A stretch of 64,000 bases of DNA, taken from positions 12,010,501 to 12,074,500 of the forward strand of contig OZ005609.1 in the NCBI GenBank assembly GCA_963930655.1, written 5' to 3'. The notes beneath the pieces are model-generated. The model was not told where the DNA came from. It made no database searches and was given only the letters and a program-made list of their open reading frames with translations. This document shows, in pieces, positions 23,354 through 35,313 of the stretch. Within the stretch, counting starts at the first letter, position 1. Each line of letters opens with the position of its first letter. Both the position numbers and the translations under genes were made by a program. Origin of the DNA: Myrica gale (taxonomy: Eukaryota > Streptophyta > Magnoliopsida > Fagales > Myricaceae).

Positions 23354-26300
23354 ATGACGGACGCCACCGTCGATAGCGAAGGATTAGTCACGATCACCAA
23401 TCCCACTCGGGAAACACCAGTGGTGTCCACCATGGGCTCCAGTGGTCTTGAGAATTCTTCCTTCCAACTCACCGTAGAGAAACTCAACGGAAAAAACTTT
23501 CGGGAATGGGCTCAGTCGATCAAACTTGTCCTCGATGGCAAAGGAAAACTTGGGTACCTTACCGGCGAAACGAAACAACCCCCTTCTACCGATACAGCCT
23601 CCCTGGTGAAATGGCGGTCGGAGAACTCGATGGTTATCGCTTGGATGGTAAACTCCATGATTTCTTCCATCGGGAAGACGTACCTGTTCTTACCGACGGC
23701 AAAGGAAGTGTGGGACGCTGTTCGAGAGACCTACTCAGATGTCGACGATTCCTCACAGATCTTTGATATTAAAACACGCTTGTGGCAGATGAAGCAAGGG
23801 GAAAAAGACGTCACCGACTATTACATGGAGATGTCGGCACTCTGGCAAGAGCTCGATCTAAGCTACGACGATGAGTGGGAATGCTCCGGTGACAGTGCTC
23901 GGTATAAGAAGAAGCTGGAGACCGAGAGAGTATTTGAGTTCCTTGCTGGTCTTAACAGAGAGCTGGACGATGTGAGAGGCCGAATCCTGGGCCGACGTCC
24001 ACTGCCTTCCACACGAGAGGTGTTTGCTGAAGTGCGACGTGAGGAACACCGCAGGAAAGTCATGTTGCTAGAGAAGAATACCGTCGGGCTTAATGGGTCA
24101 GGGGCTGAAATATCAGCTTTGGTCTCTAAAGGTCCAAGTACCAGCAATGGGTCAGGCCCAAAACAGCCAAGAAATAAGCGCTGGTGCGATCATTGTCGGA
24201 AATCTGGTCATACAAAGGAGATTTGTTGGGAACTCCATGGCAAGCCTACAGATTGGAAACCACGGCAGAGCCATCGCACTCCAGGATATCAGGCCACTCT
24301 TGAACACCCATCAGCACCATCCCATGTCCCATCCGACGTCTCTACGGGTGTTTTTAGTTCTGCACAACTGGACCAATTACACAAATTATTTTCCAGTTTC
24401 CAAACCTCGGGTCAGTCCTCTCAGAATATTGCTTCCGCTTCCTTAGCCCACAAAGGTAATTTTCTCCATGCGCTGAGTACTTCCCGATCCAAACTTCCTT
24501 GGATCATTGACTCCGGCGCTTCTGATCACATGACTGGTTCCTACAATTGTTTTTCTTCTTACTCACCTTGTGCTGGAAATTTTAAAGTTAAAATTGCAGA
24601 TGGCTCCCTTTCGTCTGTTGCAGGAAAAGGGAGTATTCGACTCTCTGACTCTATCACACTGGACTCCGTTCTTCATGTTCCAAATTTAGCTTGTAATTTG
24701 TTGTCTGTTAGCCAGTTAACAAGACTGTCCAATTGCTCTGCTAAATTTCTTCCATCTTATTGTGTCTTTCAGGATCTATTATCGGGGAAGACGATTGGCA
24801 GTGCTAAGGAGTGTGACGGACTTTACTACTTTGAGGAGGCTATTGTGAGTGAACCACATCCAACTGTCATTTGTAATTCTGCCTCTGTCCCTAGGGATAG
24901 TGAAATTTTGTTATGGCATTTTAGAATGGGTCATCCCAATCCTCAATATTTGAGACAGTTGTTCCCTTCCATTTTTTTGAATAACAAGTCCATTGATTTT
25001 CAGTGTGAAATTTGTGAGCTTGCTAAACATACACGAACTTCATTCCCCAAATCCCAATACAAACCATCCCAACCATTTACCATGATTCACAGTGATCTAT
25101 TGGGTCCCTCTCGCACTCTCACTCGTACCCACACAAAATGGTTTGTTACCTTTATTGATGATCATACTCGCCTTTGTTGGGTTTACCTTTTGAAAGACAA
25201 AACTGAAGTTCGTTCTGTGTTTATTAATTTCCATATCATGATCCAAACACAATTTCAGACCCCCATTCAAATTCTGCGCACTGATAATGGCACTGAATAT
25301 TTTAATTCTATTTTGGGCGATTATCTTATTCAACATGGGATAATTCATCAAAGTTCCTGTGTCGACACCCCCCAACAAAACGGGGTTGCTGAACGGAAAA
25401 ATCGACATCTTCTTGAAGTTACACGTGCCTTACTGTTTACTATGAATATGCCAACAAAATTCTGGGGTGATGCTCTTTTAACCTCTACCTACCTCATCAA
25501 TAGAATGCCTAGCCGTGTTCTTTCATTTGAAACACCTCTCCAAAAATTTCAAAAAGCTTTTCCGACCTCTCGCCTGAGCTCTTGTCTTCCACTTAAAGTG
25601 TTTGGATGTACCGCTTTTGTCCATGTTCATTCCCATCAACGAAGCAAATTAGATCCTCGTGCTATTAAGTGTGTGTTCATTGGCTACTCTCCTACTCAAA
25701 AAGGGTACAAATGTTATGATCCCTCCACCCACAAAGTCTTTGTCAGCCTTGATGTTACATTCTTTGAAAAGTCTTCGTACTTCCAAAAGCCTTCTCTTCA
25801 GGGGGAGCATTTGAGTGAAGCTCGGTTTTTTGGACTTCGATCTTTATCTCCCTGAGTCTGTCCCCACCACTGATCCTGCCATAAACAATGAATCTGTCAC
25901 TACTCATTTTAATATGCCCATTACAGAAGGCCACTTGAATTCAGGGGGAGACGTAGAACAACAACGTGGCAAAGTGATACAGGTCTACTCACGAAAGCCA
26001 AAACCAAAGGAAGTAAGGAATCTCATACCTGAGGCACCGAAAGAGTCGGAACCGGTAATAGTTCCAAGTGTCCATGAGTCTCCTTCCACATCTGGTAAGT
26101 TCTCTGATATTGAATTACCCATTGCCCTTCGCAAACAACCTCGGTCATGTACTCTCCATCCTATCTCGAACTTTATGTCGTATCATGCTTTGTCCACCAA
26201 GTTTCGTGCTTTTACCTCTAACCTGGATAGTGCAGAAATTCCAAAAAATATTCAGGAGGCATTAGAAGCTCCCCAATGGAGAGAGGCAGTAATGGAAGAA

Positions 26301-27773
26301 ATGCGAGCCTTGGAAAAGAATGGAACTTGGGAAGTGATGGAGTTGCCGAGAGGAAAGAGACCGGTGGGATGCAAATGAGTGTTCACTTTGAAATACAAAG
26401 CTGATGGGACTATAGAAAGACACAAAGCTCGTCTTGTTGCAAAAGGGTATACACAAACCCAGGGCATCGATTACACCGAGACATTTGCACCTGTGGCAAA
26501 GTTGAATACAATTCGAGTTCTCCTGTCATTAGCAGTCAATTTGGACTGGCCCCTCCAACAACTTGACATCAAGAATGCCTTTCTGAATGGAAAATTAGAG
26601 GAAGAAGTCTTCATGACAATACCACCAGGTTTTTGTAAAACTGGTGAAGAAGATCGAGTGTGTAAACTCAAGAAGTCCCTATATGGTCTCAAACAGTCAC
26701 CAAGAGCATGGTTCGATAGATTTGCCAAAGTAGTCAAGAATCAAGGATATCAGCAGGGGCAATCAGATCATACTATGTTTCTCAAGCAATTTGAAGATGG
26801 GAAGAAAACAATTCTGATTGTGTATGTCGATGATATAATCCTAACTGGAGATAACATAGTGGAAATGGAACGACTGAAAAAAATTCTAGCCACTGAATTT
26901 GAAGTAAAAGATCTAGGGCAAATGCGATACTTCTTGGGCATGGAAGTTGCTAGATCAAAAAGAGGCATTAGCGTATCTCAACGAAAGTATATCCTTGATC
27001 TCCTAACCGAGACTGGTATGCTTGGATGTAAACCAAGTGACACACCCATAGAAGCAGGAAAAAGACCAGAAGACGAAGGTAACTGGGTTGACAAAGACAG
27101 ATATCAGAGACTAGTTGGCAAGCTAATCTACTTATCACATACTAGACCAGACATTGCATTTGCGGTTAGTGTGGCAAGCCAACACATGCATTCACCTAAG
27201 GAGATTCATCTAGAGGCGGTGTACAAAATTCTCAGATATCTCAAGGGTTCTCTGGGCAGAGGCCTATTCTTTAAGAAAAATGAAAGCAAGGAAGTAGAAA
27301 TCTTCACAGATGCTGATTGGGCAGGCTCAACAGAAGATAGAAGGTCTACTACAGGCTACTGCACCTTTGTATGGGGAAATTTGGTGACTTGGAGGAGCAA
27401 GAAACAGAATGTAGTCGCTAGAAGTAGTGCTGAAGCTGAGTTTAGAGCAGTTGCACAAGGGATGTGTGAAGGAGTGTGGTTAAAGAAGCTCTTAGAAGAA
27501 TTACATGTCAAAGGGAGACTTCCAATGAAACTCTACTGTGATAACAAAGCAGCCATCAATATCTCCCTCAATCCAGTTCAGCATGACCGAACCAAACATG
27601 TAGAAGTGGACAGACATTTCATCAAAGAAAAGGTGGAAGCTGGAATCATATGCATGACCTATGTTCCCACAAAAGAGCAGATTGCAGATATCTTCACAAA
27701 AGGGTTGATTCGACAAAACTTCGATGACTTTATTGGCAAGTTGGAAATGATCAATATCTATGATCCAACTTGA
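23354..27773 (+). pseudogene. copia gag-pol, one frameshift and one nonsense codon
   Basis: Starts at the first ATG after the primer site. Order of domains: gag (KLNGKNFREWAQSIKLVLDG; Retrotran_gag/UBN2 type), zinc knuckle CDHCRKSGHTKEIC at about residue 278, protease WIIDSGASDHMTG at about 383, GAG-pre-integrase with LLWHFRMGHP, integrase with HSDLLGPS, TDNGTEYF and GVAERKNRH (the DDE residues), then reverse transcriptase with FVNGKL-like AFLNGKLEEEVFM and YVDDIILTGDN, and RNase H (FTDADWAGS). The first frame ends at 25855 after a 1-base slip near the T-run 25826-25831. The second (25815-26378) ends at a TGA where the family has TGG (GCKW-VFTLKY). The third runs 26379-27773 to the natural stop. 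Confidence 0.93.
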
Positions 27774-27780
27774 GGGGGAG
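27772..27780 (+). other. Polypurine tract
   Basis: GAGGGGGAG lies immediately upstream of the right LTR and overlaps the pol stop codon region, the position for priming plus-strand DNA. Confidence 0.85.
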
Positions 27781-27999
27781 TGAAGAAATCCCGAAGATGG
27801 TTGAAATCTTGAAGATTGAAGAAATCACGGGATTATGGTGTAATTGAGATGAGTGATTGAGGAGATATTCGGTGAATCTCGTTTAGACAAAATTAGAAGA
27901 TTATTTCCTTAGTTATGTACTGTTATTGTGTTATAAATAAGGACATGTATCATGTACAGAAGAATTAGACAGTGAAATAGAAGTTCTTTCCTGTTTTCA
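27781..27999 (+). repeat. Right LTR of the copia element
   Basis: 219 bases, the same length and by eye the same sequence as the left LTR, followed directly by the CCTGG target duplication. Confidence 0.95.
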
Positions 28000-28004
28000 C
28001 CTGG

Positions 28005-29522
28005 TAAACAACCTTTAAATGGGTCGTTTACTTTCTCATTAGATGCACATCTTGGACAAGATCGTAGCAGATGCTGCCATCCGAGATGCTTTTGAATGAG
28101 CATCACAAAAAGGATTGGCAAAATACATGCAGCTTTTTATATTGCTTTGTCTAGGACATAGATTTGGTGACACATTAGGGTCTCGGTCTGGAGAGCCATA
28201 GGAGTTGTGGTTGAGCCATATGATCATTACAGGTGATAGGATTCTATCCTTGGTCCATAACCATATTCTAGTCAGGCTCTTTGTTCGCTGGGTTTTTTAA
28301 AAGGATCTGCAGCAGCCAGTTATAGCAGTCTTCTACTCCTCTCTCTCATGATTTGAGCACTGAAATGAATTTTTCTTCCCTTTTCTTTTTTTATTTTCCC
28401 AATCAGACGCAGATGGAATGGGTATTCGAGTTGTACATGCTGCTTCTGGCTGTTGCAGCCAGTTATAGCAGTCTTCTACTCATTCTCTCTCTCATGATTT
28501 GAGCACTGAAATGAATTTTTCTTCCCTTTTCTTTTTTTTTTTCTTTTCCCAGTCAGACGCAGATGGAAGGGGTATTCGAGTTGTAGATGCTGCTTCTGGT
28601 TGCATTTGGGGTTTTGTATGCAAAGAGGAAGAGTGCTAATGGGTGTATGCTTCAATGCAGTAGATGCTATAACATTGTTCCTTGTGCTTTTCTTCGCTAG
28701 AGTGATGTGTATCTCCCTATTGAACGAGGAACTTTAAGAATTTAGGTGGTGTTGTTCATACGAAGAAGCACCCTATAACTTGTTAACTCTTAGAATTTCT
28801 GGATCAGATCAACAAATCTAGCACTTTCAGAAAGTAAGCGCAATAATCTGCATTAGTACATTTGTTAACTCTTCATATACGTTATGCCTACATAGTTTTC
28901 ACTTCATCTTGTTATAACCACTAGCAACACTGCATGGTCATTTTTATCTATTTCCGCAGAGCCATTATTGCAACACTCTATCCTCCAAATGATACCGCTA
29001 ACATTACATAGAGCGGCCTAGGGAGTAGGGGGGACAAAGCTATGGAGGACTCTCCCAAAAGTCAACCAACATAATTCAATTCTAGGTAAAAATAAAAAAT
29101 AAAAAATAGAGTTAATTAATCCGCTACCCCTTATAGTTTTAACTTTTTTTTTTTTAATTTGATCTCTTAGTTTTACTTCTTCCATTTAGAGTCCTCAGAG
29201 TTAACTACTTGTCCCAAAAAGGTCTTTCCATTTAGACACATACCAAACACAAGGTATATAGGTATATTTTGCCAAGAGAAAACATATTCCTATTTAGCGA
29301 CCAAAGCTGAGTGAATCCAGAGGCTAACTCTTCTAAATAGTGGTGATGTGTTTTTTGTTAGTCACTGGGCATGTTCCTTCCGTTGCAGCACTAGGATTTG
29401 ATGAAATGATTTTTTGCAAGATAAGTAGTTCACTTGAAGGACTAGTAGAAGAAGAATTAAAAGTGAGGAACGAAATTGGAAAAAAGTTTAACTACAGGAC
29501 TGACAGATTAATTAAGTTAACA
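28005..29522. other. Intergenic region right of the copia element
   Basis: No gene is supported. It contains a 143-base tandem duplication (listed separately). Around 29040-29160 it becomes very AT-rich. A short open stretch at 29340-29579 is unrecognised and runs into the neighbouring MITE, so I do not call it a gene. Confidence 0.45.
28312..28603 (+). repeat. Tandem direct duplication, about 143 bases x 2
   Basis: Unit 1 is about 28312-28454 and unit 2 about 28455-28603. Both begin GCAGCCAGTTATAGCAGTC and end in GTATTCGAGTTG and TGCTGCTTCTGG. They differ by a few substitutions and by the length of a T-rich stretch. The duplication is local and fairly recent. Confidence 0.85.
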
Positions 29523-29531
29523 AAATATTTT

Positions 29532-29924
29532 AAGGAAAATACACTTTCCACCCACAAATTACCGGGTAGTGACATATAACACCTCGACATATCATATTTA
29601 AGACATTGCACCCTCAAACTATCAATGTTAGACATTTTGCACTTTAAACTACTCACTGACACATTGTACCTTCCAACTACTAATATTAAATACTTTACAT
29701 CCTCCATTTGACAATAACACCCTTGAGAAATTAATGAATTGACAACAATATCTTCAATATATACAAAATGGGTTAAGGGCATTATCGTCATTTTAGTCTA
29801 AAAATTTGACAATGGGTGCAAAGTGTCAAAAATTGGTAGCTAGAGAGTGCAATGTGTCAAAACTGGTAGTTTAGGGTGCAAAGTGCAAAACCTATAGTAC
29901 GTGGGTGAAAAATATATTTTCTCC
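29532..29924. mobile_element. Mutator-like MITE with 9-bp target duplication
   Basis: The 9-base repeat AAATATTTT stands on both sides (29523-29531 and 29925-29933). Inside, the ends are inverted: the left reads AAGGAAAATACACTTTCCAC and the right, reversed, GGAGAAAATATATTTTTCAC, both followed by CCAC; 18 of 24 positions match. Subterminal copies of a motif like GGTGCAAAGTG occur in both orientations. At 393 bases with no coding capacity it is a non-autonomous element; the 9-bp duplication is the Mutator hallmark. Confidence 0.65.
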
Positions 29925-29969
29925 AAATATTTTGTTTAGAGATTTCTTCTATTTTTGTATTTTGAACCC

Positions 29970-31721
29970 CCCCCAAATATTACGGTTGCGCAACAGTCCT
30001 CCTTCCATCTCTATTGGAGATTCTATCACAACCAACTGTTCGATCAAACCAGTTCCCTGCCACCACATCCTCCATGGCAGGGGTGGTGCTGGGTGGATTT
30101 CTATGGCTGATTGTTTTCAGGAGGTGGTTGACCACCTCAGAAATGTTAGGAAAGGAATTATGGTGGCGGGGGGTGTGAGGCAAAGAGATGAGGTTTCTTT
30201 TGCTGGTGTGGTCAAGTCAGGGCCTCCGCCGGTGGTCACCGATGCGCTTCCTCTGGTTGTGGGGCAAGACGTTTCAGCTGGCAGAGGAGAAATCATTTCG
30301 CGTGCGAGGTTGCCGAAGCTACAAGCAAAGAAGGCTGCTATTCTTTATTTCCAATGTAGGTGGGGCAATCATTAGTCTCTGCCTGAGGCATGTACGCACT
30401 AAGCTTGAGTTAATGAGACGAGAGATAGACAATCTGTTAGCGGCTTTGGTCGAGAGGGGTGATGTGGGCCTGATGTGCTTGGATTGTAAGGTAGGAGACT
30501 GTGGTATGGGTAAGGCAGTCGGGCCACCTTTTTTTACCGATGGGCCCTCTGTATTATTAATGGGAAAAGACAGGGTGTATTACACTGAGGAAAATAGAGG
30601 GTCGTTTGGGTTTGACTCTGGTACGATAGGAGGGACTAAGCTGGAATGAGGGGGGAGGGTCGAATGGGCTTGGGCCTGGGTCGGTCGAAGGGAATTTTTG
30701 GGAAGGGGGAGTTGGGCTGGTAGGCGGGTCGGGCGGCAGGGCTTTTGTCAGGTCAAAGGACCCGAAACTTTTTGGAGTTTCAGTGGGCTCCCTATTCATC
30801 GATTCGGCGGCAGACCCTAACCCTCAGCTTCGGTTGGAGGGGCCGACGTCATCTGTGGTGGCTGTGGGAGTGGTCGGTGTTCTGCCGTTGTCGGAAGTTC
30901 CTGCCGACTTTGGCAGTGCATCGCCTGGCTTCCAGCTCACGGATCCAGCGGTGGATCCTCACCATCGACAGGTGGAGGTGAGATCGACCTCGTCTGGGGT
31001 GGTCGAAGGCTTAGTCGGTGCTCTGTCGGCACCGAATGCTCTGTCGGCGCCGGAATCTCTTGTTCAGCCATGTCTTTTTGTGCTGAAGCATATGGTGAGC
31101 CCTTTCAAGGCTGTTGGGGGTTCGGACTCTTCAGGTCCTCTCTTCTCGACGTTGGGTCCAACTGTTGATGATGTTGGTCCAAGGGTAGAGCGGTTTTGGA
31201 GGAGCTTGATGATTCTAAGTTGGTGGAGCTGGAGGCTGTGGCAGCTCTCACTCTGTTGTTCCACTCGCCTCTTTGTCTACTGGCATGGACAATGACGATT
31301 TGGCTATTGATGTGGGAGTCGGTGGCGATTAGCAGCGCCTTTAGAAACGGGAGGAGCTATTGTGTGTGTCGAAAGTGATGCTGATGAGGTTGTGGCGAAA
31401 CCATTGGCGGTATGCCCTCTTATGAAGATGAAGGAGAATTGTCGTCTGGAGTTTTCCTCTTCAGAGTGGGTGTTGGAGATGGTTTCGTCTTTCAGAAACA
31501 TAGTTGGTCTTTCTTGTGATGGTCACGAAAGCGAGCTGATGGCTCTCTTTGCAGCTCTAGAACAGGATAGGGTGAGGAGTGAGCTTGTGACTCCTAGCAA
31601 ATCAAGAGGCAAGTTCTTAAGGGAGCTGAAAGGGGTTGAAGTCCTCAGTTAATTATGATGGAAAGCAGTATGTGTCTAGGAAGAGCCGAAAGGGAGGGAA
31701 AGAATCCATCAAGTCGTTATG
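29970..31721 (+). pseudogene. LINE D ORF1 (broken)
   Basis: An RNA-binding ORF1 product in life. Parts of it are spread over three frames (29905-30375, 30188-30649, 30783-31295, 31362-31652). The recognisable C-terminus is WVLEMVSSFRNIVGLSCDGH, LMALFAALEQDRV and KFLRELKG, closely parallel to the ORF1 ends of LINE B and LINE E. It stops in the sequence TTATGA, whose ATG starts ORF2. Confidence 0.75.
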
Positions 31722-34700
31722 AAGCCCAGAATATTAAATTGGAATGTTCGAGGATTGAATGATAGTCGGAAGCGTAGTGGGGTGATGAATTTATTGCGGG
31801 GATGGAAGCCTGATTTAGTTTGTTTCCAAGAGTCTAAGTTGGGGATAATTACTAGAGCTCTCATCCGAAGCTTGTGGGGGGGGCATCATGTGGGTTGGAG
31901 TAGTCTTCCGGCGGACGGAGCTTCGGGTGAGATTTTGATTTTGTGGGATTCGAGGACTCTTGAGATGCTGGATTCTTGTACGGGTCGTTACTTTATCTCG
32001 GTGATTTTTAAGAATGTGGCGGATGGGGTCTAGTGGGTGTTTTTTGGGGTGTATGGCCCCAATGAGGATTGTAGCTGAAGATTGCTTTGGGAAGAGTTGC
32101 CGGGTGTCTTTGCTTGGTGGAACCTTCCGTGGTGCATTGGGGGAGATTTCAATGTCACTCGTTTCTCGAGTGATCGTTTGGGAGCTAGAGGATTTGGGAG
32201 TGCTATGATGGATTTTTCGGATTTTATTGTTGAAATGGATTGCTGGATTTGCCGCTGTCGGGAGGTTTATTTACTTGCTCGAATAACCGAGCCTCCCAGT
32301 CTTGGTCTCGAATTGATCGTTTTCTCATAAGCCCTTGCTGGGAAGTCCTGTTCCCCGAGGTACTCAGAAGACGCTTCCTCGCCTGTTGTCTGATCATTTC
32401 CCTATTCTTTTGGAATGTGGCAGATTCGGGGGAGGAAAGAAGCCTTTCCGATTCGAGAACATGTGGCTTAAAGAGGCGGGTTTTGTGGAGAGGGTGCGGG
32501 CATGGTGGAATTCTACGTTTTTTCGGGGTCGCCGAGTTTTGTGCTTGACTCCAAGTTGAAAGCCTTGAAGAAGGATCTCAAATTGTGGAATCAAGAGGTT
32601 TTTGGGGATTTGAATTTTCGTAAATGTGCACTGATGAGTGATTTATCTTTGCTGGAGCGGTTGGATGAGGAGGGGAAAGAGAGGAAAGTGACGGTGTCTA
32701 GGGAGCTGAACATTTTAATGGAGATGGAGGAGACCAATTGGAGGCAAAAGTCAAGAGCTCTTTGGCTTAAAGAGGGGGATAGGTGTATGAAGTTCTTCCA
32801 TAGGGTGGCCAACTCTAATAGACGGAATAATATCATTTCGAGCTTGGAGGTAGGGGAGATGGTGGAGGATTCCGAGCGGATTTCCACGGAGATTGTTGGC
32901 TACTATAGCTCCTTGTATAGGGAGCCTTTCTCTTGGCGACCTCTTTTGGAGGGTTTAGAGTTTTGCTTCTATTTCAAGGGCCGATGCTGACTGGTTGGAA
33001 AGACCTTTTGATGCGGAGGAAGTAATGGGGGCTGTTAGAAGTTTAAATGGGGATAAGGCACCGAGTCCCGATGGGTTCTCATTAGCTTTTTTCCAATCTT
33101 GTTGGGAGGTGGTTAAGGGTGACATTCTCTTCATGTTCAACGAGTTTGCTACGGAGGGTAGATTCGTAAGAAGTATGAACGCAACTTTCATAGTTCTTAT
33201 CCCGAAGAAACCGGGAGCGGTCGAGTTAAAGGACTTTCGTCCCATAAGCCTTGTGGGGAGTGTTTACAAGATATTGGCGAAGGTGCTAGATAATTGGTTG
33301 AAGCTTGTCTTAGGCAAGATTATATCACCGTCTCAGAATGCTTTTGTGAAAGACAGACAAATTTTAGATCCTGTGCTGATTGCTAGTGAGTGTATTGACT
33401 CGAGGTTGCGGTCCCATGTGCCGGGTATGTTGTGTAAATTGGATATTCAAAAATCCTATGACCATGTCAATTGGAAGTTCCTTTTGTATATGTTAAGGAG
33501 ATGTGGTTTTAGGGAGATGTGGTGTCGGTGGATCGAATTTTGCGTTTCTACGGTTAAATTTTCGGTGATGGTGAATGGCTCATCCGAAGGTTTTTTTGGT
33601 GATTCTAGGGGCTTGCGTCAGGGTGATCCATTCTCACCCTTTTTGTTTGTGCCCATTATGGAAGCTTTCAACAGGATGATGACTGAAGTGGTGGCACAGG
33701 GTTCCATTGTGGGTTTCGAGGTTGGAGGTAGGAGTGGTGGAGGCATGTCCATTTCTCACCTTCTGTTTGCTGATGACACTTTGATATTGTGTGGGGCTGA
33801 GGTGACTCATTTTCGTAATCTCAGATGCCTATTGCTTTGCTTTGAGGCGGTGTCGGGGTTGAAAGTCAACCTTTCAAAAACGGAAGTTATTCCTGTTGGG
33901 GATGTGGGCAACTTTACAGAGTTGGCTACTACTTTGGGATGCCGAGTTTTGTCACTGCTTACTACCTATCTTGGGTTACCGTTGGGAGTGCGTTTTAAGA
34001 GTAGGCATATTTGGGATGACATTCTTGAAAGAGCTGAAAGAAGATTGACGGGCTGGAAACGCAACTACCTTTCGAAGGGTGGTAGACTCACTTTGATCAG
34101 GTCTACCCTCTCTTGTCTCCCAACTTATTTTTTGTCCCTCTTTCCTATTCCCTTGGAGGTTGCCAATAGATTGGAGAGAATCCAAAGGAGTTTTTTGTAG
34201 GGGGTGATGAAACCGTTCATAAGTTTCATCTTGTCAAGTGGGAGAGGGTTTGTTCTCCAATAAGTTGTGGAGGACTGAGTTTAAGGAGACTCCACTTGTT
34301 CAATAAAGCATTATTGGGAAAGTGGTTGTGGCGTTTTACCTTGGAGAGGGATAGTTTGTGCAGGGCTGACATTGAGGATAAGTATGGTTGTGTTCCCGGT
34401 GGTTGGAGAACCAATGAGATCCATGGCTTTTATGGTGTGAGCCTCTGGAAGCACATAAGCAATGGTTGGCCCCTCTTCTGTGGAAACATTCATTTGTGGT
34501 GGGTTATGGTCTTAGAGTTCGGTTTTGGCATGATCTATGGGGTGGAGAAAGGCCTTTGAAGTTTGTCTTCCCTCTCTTGTTTTCCCTCTCTAGATGCAAG
34601 GATGCGATGGTCGCGGATTGTTTGGAGGGGGATTCCGACTATGGGGTGTGGATTATTCAGCTTTAGAGACTCGCCAATTATTGGGAGATTGAAGAATTTT

Positions 34701-35196
34701 CTGCCTTTAATTCATTGTTGTACTCTATGGTTCTCAGGAGAAGGGAAGAAGTTAAAGTGTTTTGGCAATGTGCTAAGAATGGAGTCTTTTCGGTTAAGTT
34801 GCTGTATGATTTTATTGTTAGGGGATCGGGTGAGGTTTTTCCCTGGAGGACTGTTGTCCTGCCTCGGGTTTCGTTCTTTGTATGGGAAGCGGCTCGTGGA
34901 AAAGTCTTAACCATTGACAACTTAAAGAGGAGGGGGTTATGCTTGACTGATTGGTGTTTTCTTTGCAAGGATGATGGAGAATCTGTGGATCATGTGCTTA
35001 TTCATTGCTCGGTAGCTAGTGCGTTGTGGGTGCATGTGCTTAGTATCACAAACTATCTTTGGGCGATGCCTAAGAGGGTGGGTGAGGTGCTGAAGCGTTG
35101 GAAGCGAAAGTTCAATAGCCCTTTGGCGTTGGCTGTGTGGAAAATGATATCATTATGCATTTGGTGGAGCTTATGTTGGGTTCTCCTTTTGTAGAC
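31719..35196 (+). pseudogene. LINE D ORF2: endonuclease and reverse transcriptase (broken)
   Basis: Begins [19 protein letters not shown], the first motif of the APE-type endonuclease, followed by [12 protein letters not shown]. The longest intact piece, 32995-34200 (401 aa), holds the reverse transcriptase: [47 protein letters not shown], and the catalytic LLFADDTLI. The downstream zf-RVT domain reads WCFLCKDDGESVDHVLIHC. Stops occur at 32031 and in the EDCS-RLLW stretch, there are several frameshifts between 32000 and 33000, and a TGG-to-TAG change at about 34198. No RNase H domain follows. Confidence 0.88.
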
Positions 35197-35313
35197 TTCG
35201 GCGATTTTATTAGTTTTCTTGTCTGTTTGTTGTAGATGGTTTAGTACAGCTCTTTGTACTGTTCCGTCACCTTTTTCTTTATTTCAATAAAACTTTCCTT
35301 ACTTATAAAAAAA

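Larger units (their letters stand above)
23099..28004 (+). mobile_element. Ty1/copia LTR retrotransposon, structurally complete
   Basis: All boundaries are visible: target duplication CCTGG at 23099-23103 and 28000-28004, LTRs at 23104-23322 and 27781-27999 that begin TGAAG and end TTTCA, a primer-binding site complementary to initiator tRNA-Met next to the left LTR, and a polypurine tract GAGGGGGAG just before the right LTR. The internal part encodes gag, protease, integrase, reverse transcriptase and RNase H in copia order. Pol has a frameshift and a nonsense codon, so this copy is not autonomous as written. I see no difference between the LTRs, so the insertion is recent. The 219-bp LTRs are short for the group. 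Confidence 0.97.
29970..35313 (+). mobile_element. Near full-length, decayed L1-type LINE (LINE D)
   Basis: About 5.3 kb with ORF1, then ORF2 (endonuclease, reverse transcriptase, zinc-finger tail), a 3' UTR with TTAGTACAGCTCTTTGTACTG and TTTCAATAAAACTTTCCTTAC, and a short A-tail. The 5' end resembles the fragment at 38130-38280 (shared ATTCTATCACAACCA and CCACATCCTCCATGGCAG), which supports a true 5' start near 29970. Several stops and frameshifts in both ORFs make it inactive. I see no convincing target duplication; its A-tail abuts the duplicated RRP4 segment at 35314. Confidence 0.9.

Noticed and set aside
29340-29579. A 79-codon gene before the Mutator-like MITE
   Set aside because: The frame ends inside the MITE, has no recognisable domain and sits in AT-rich intergenic DNA.
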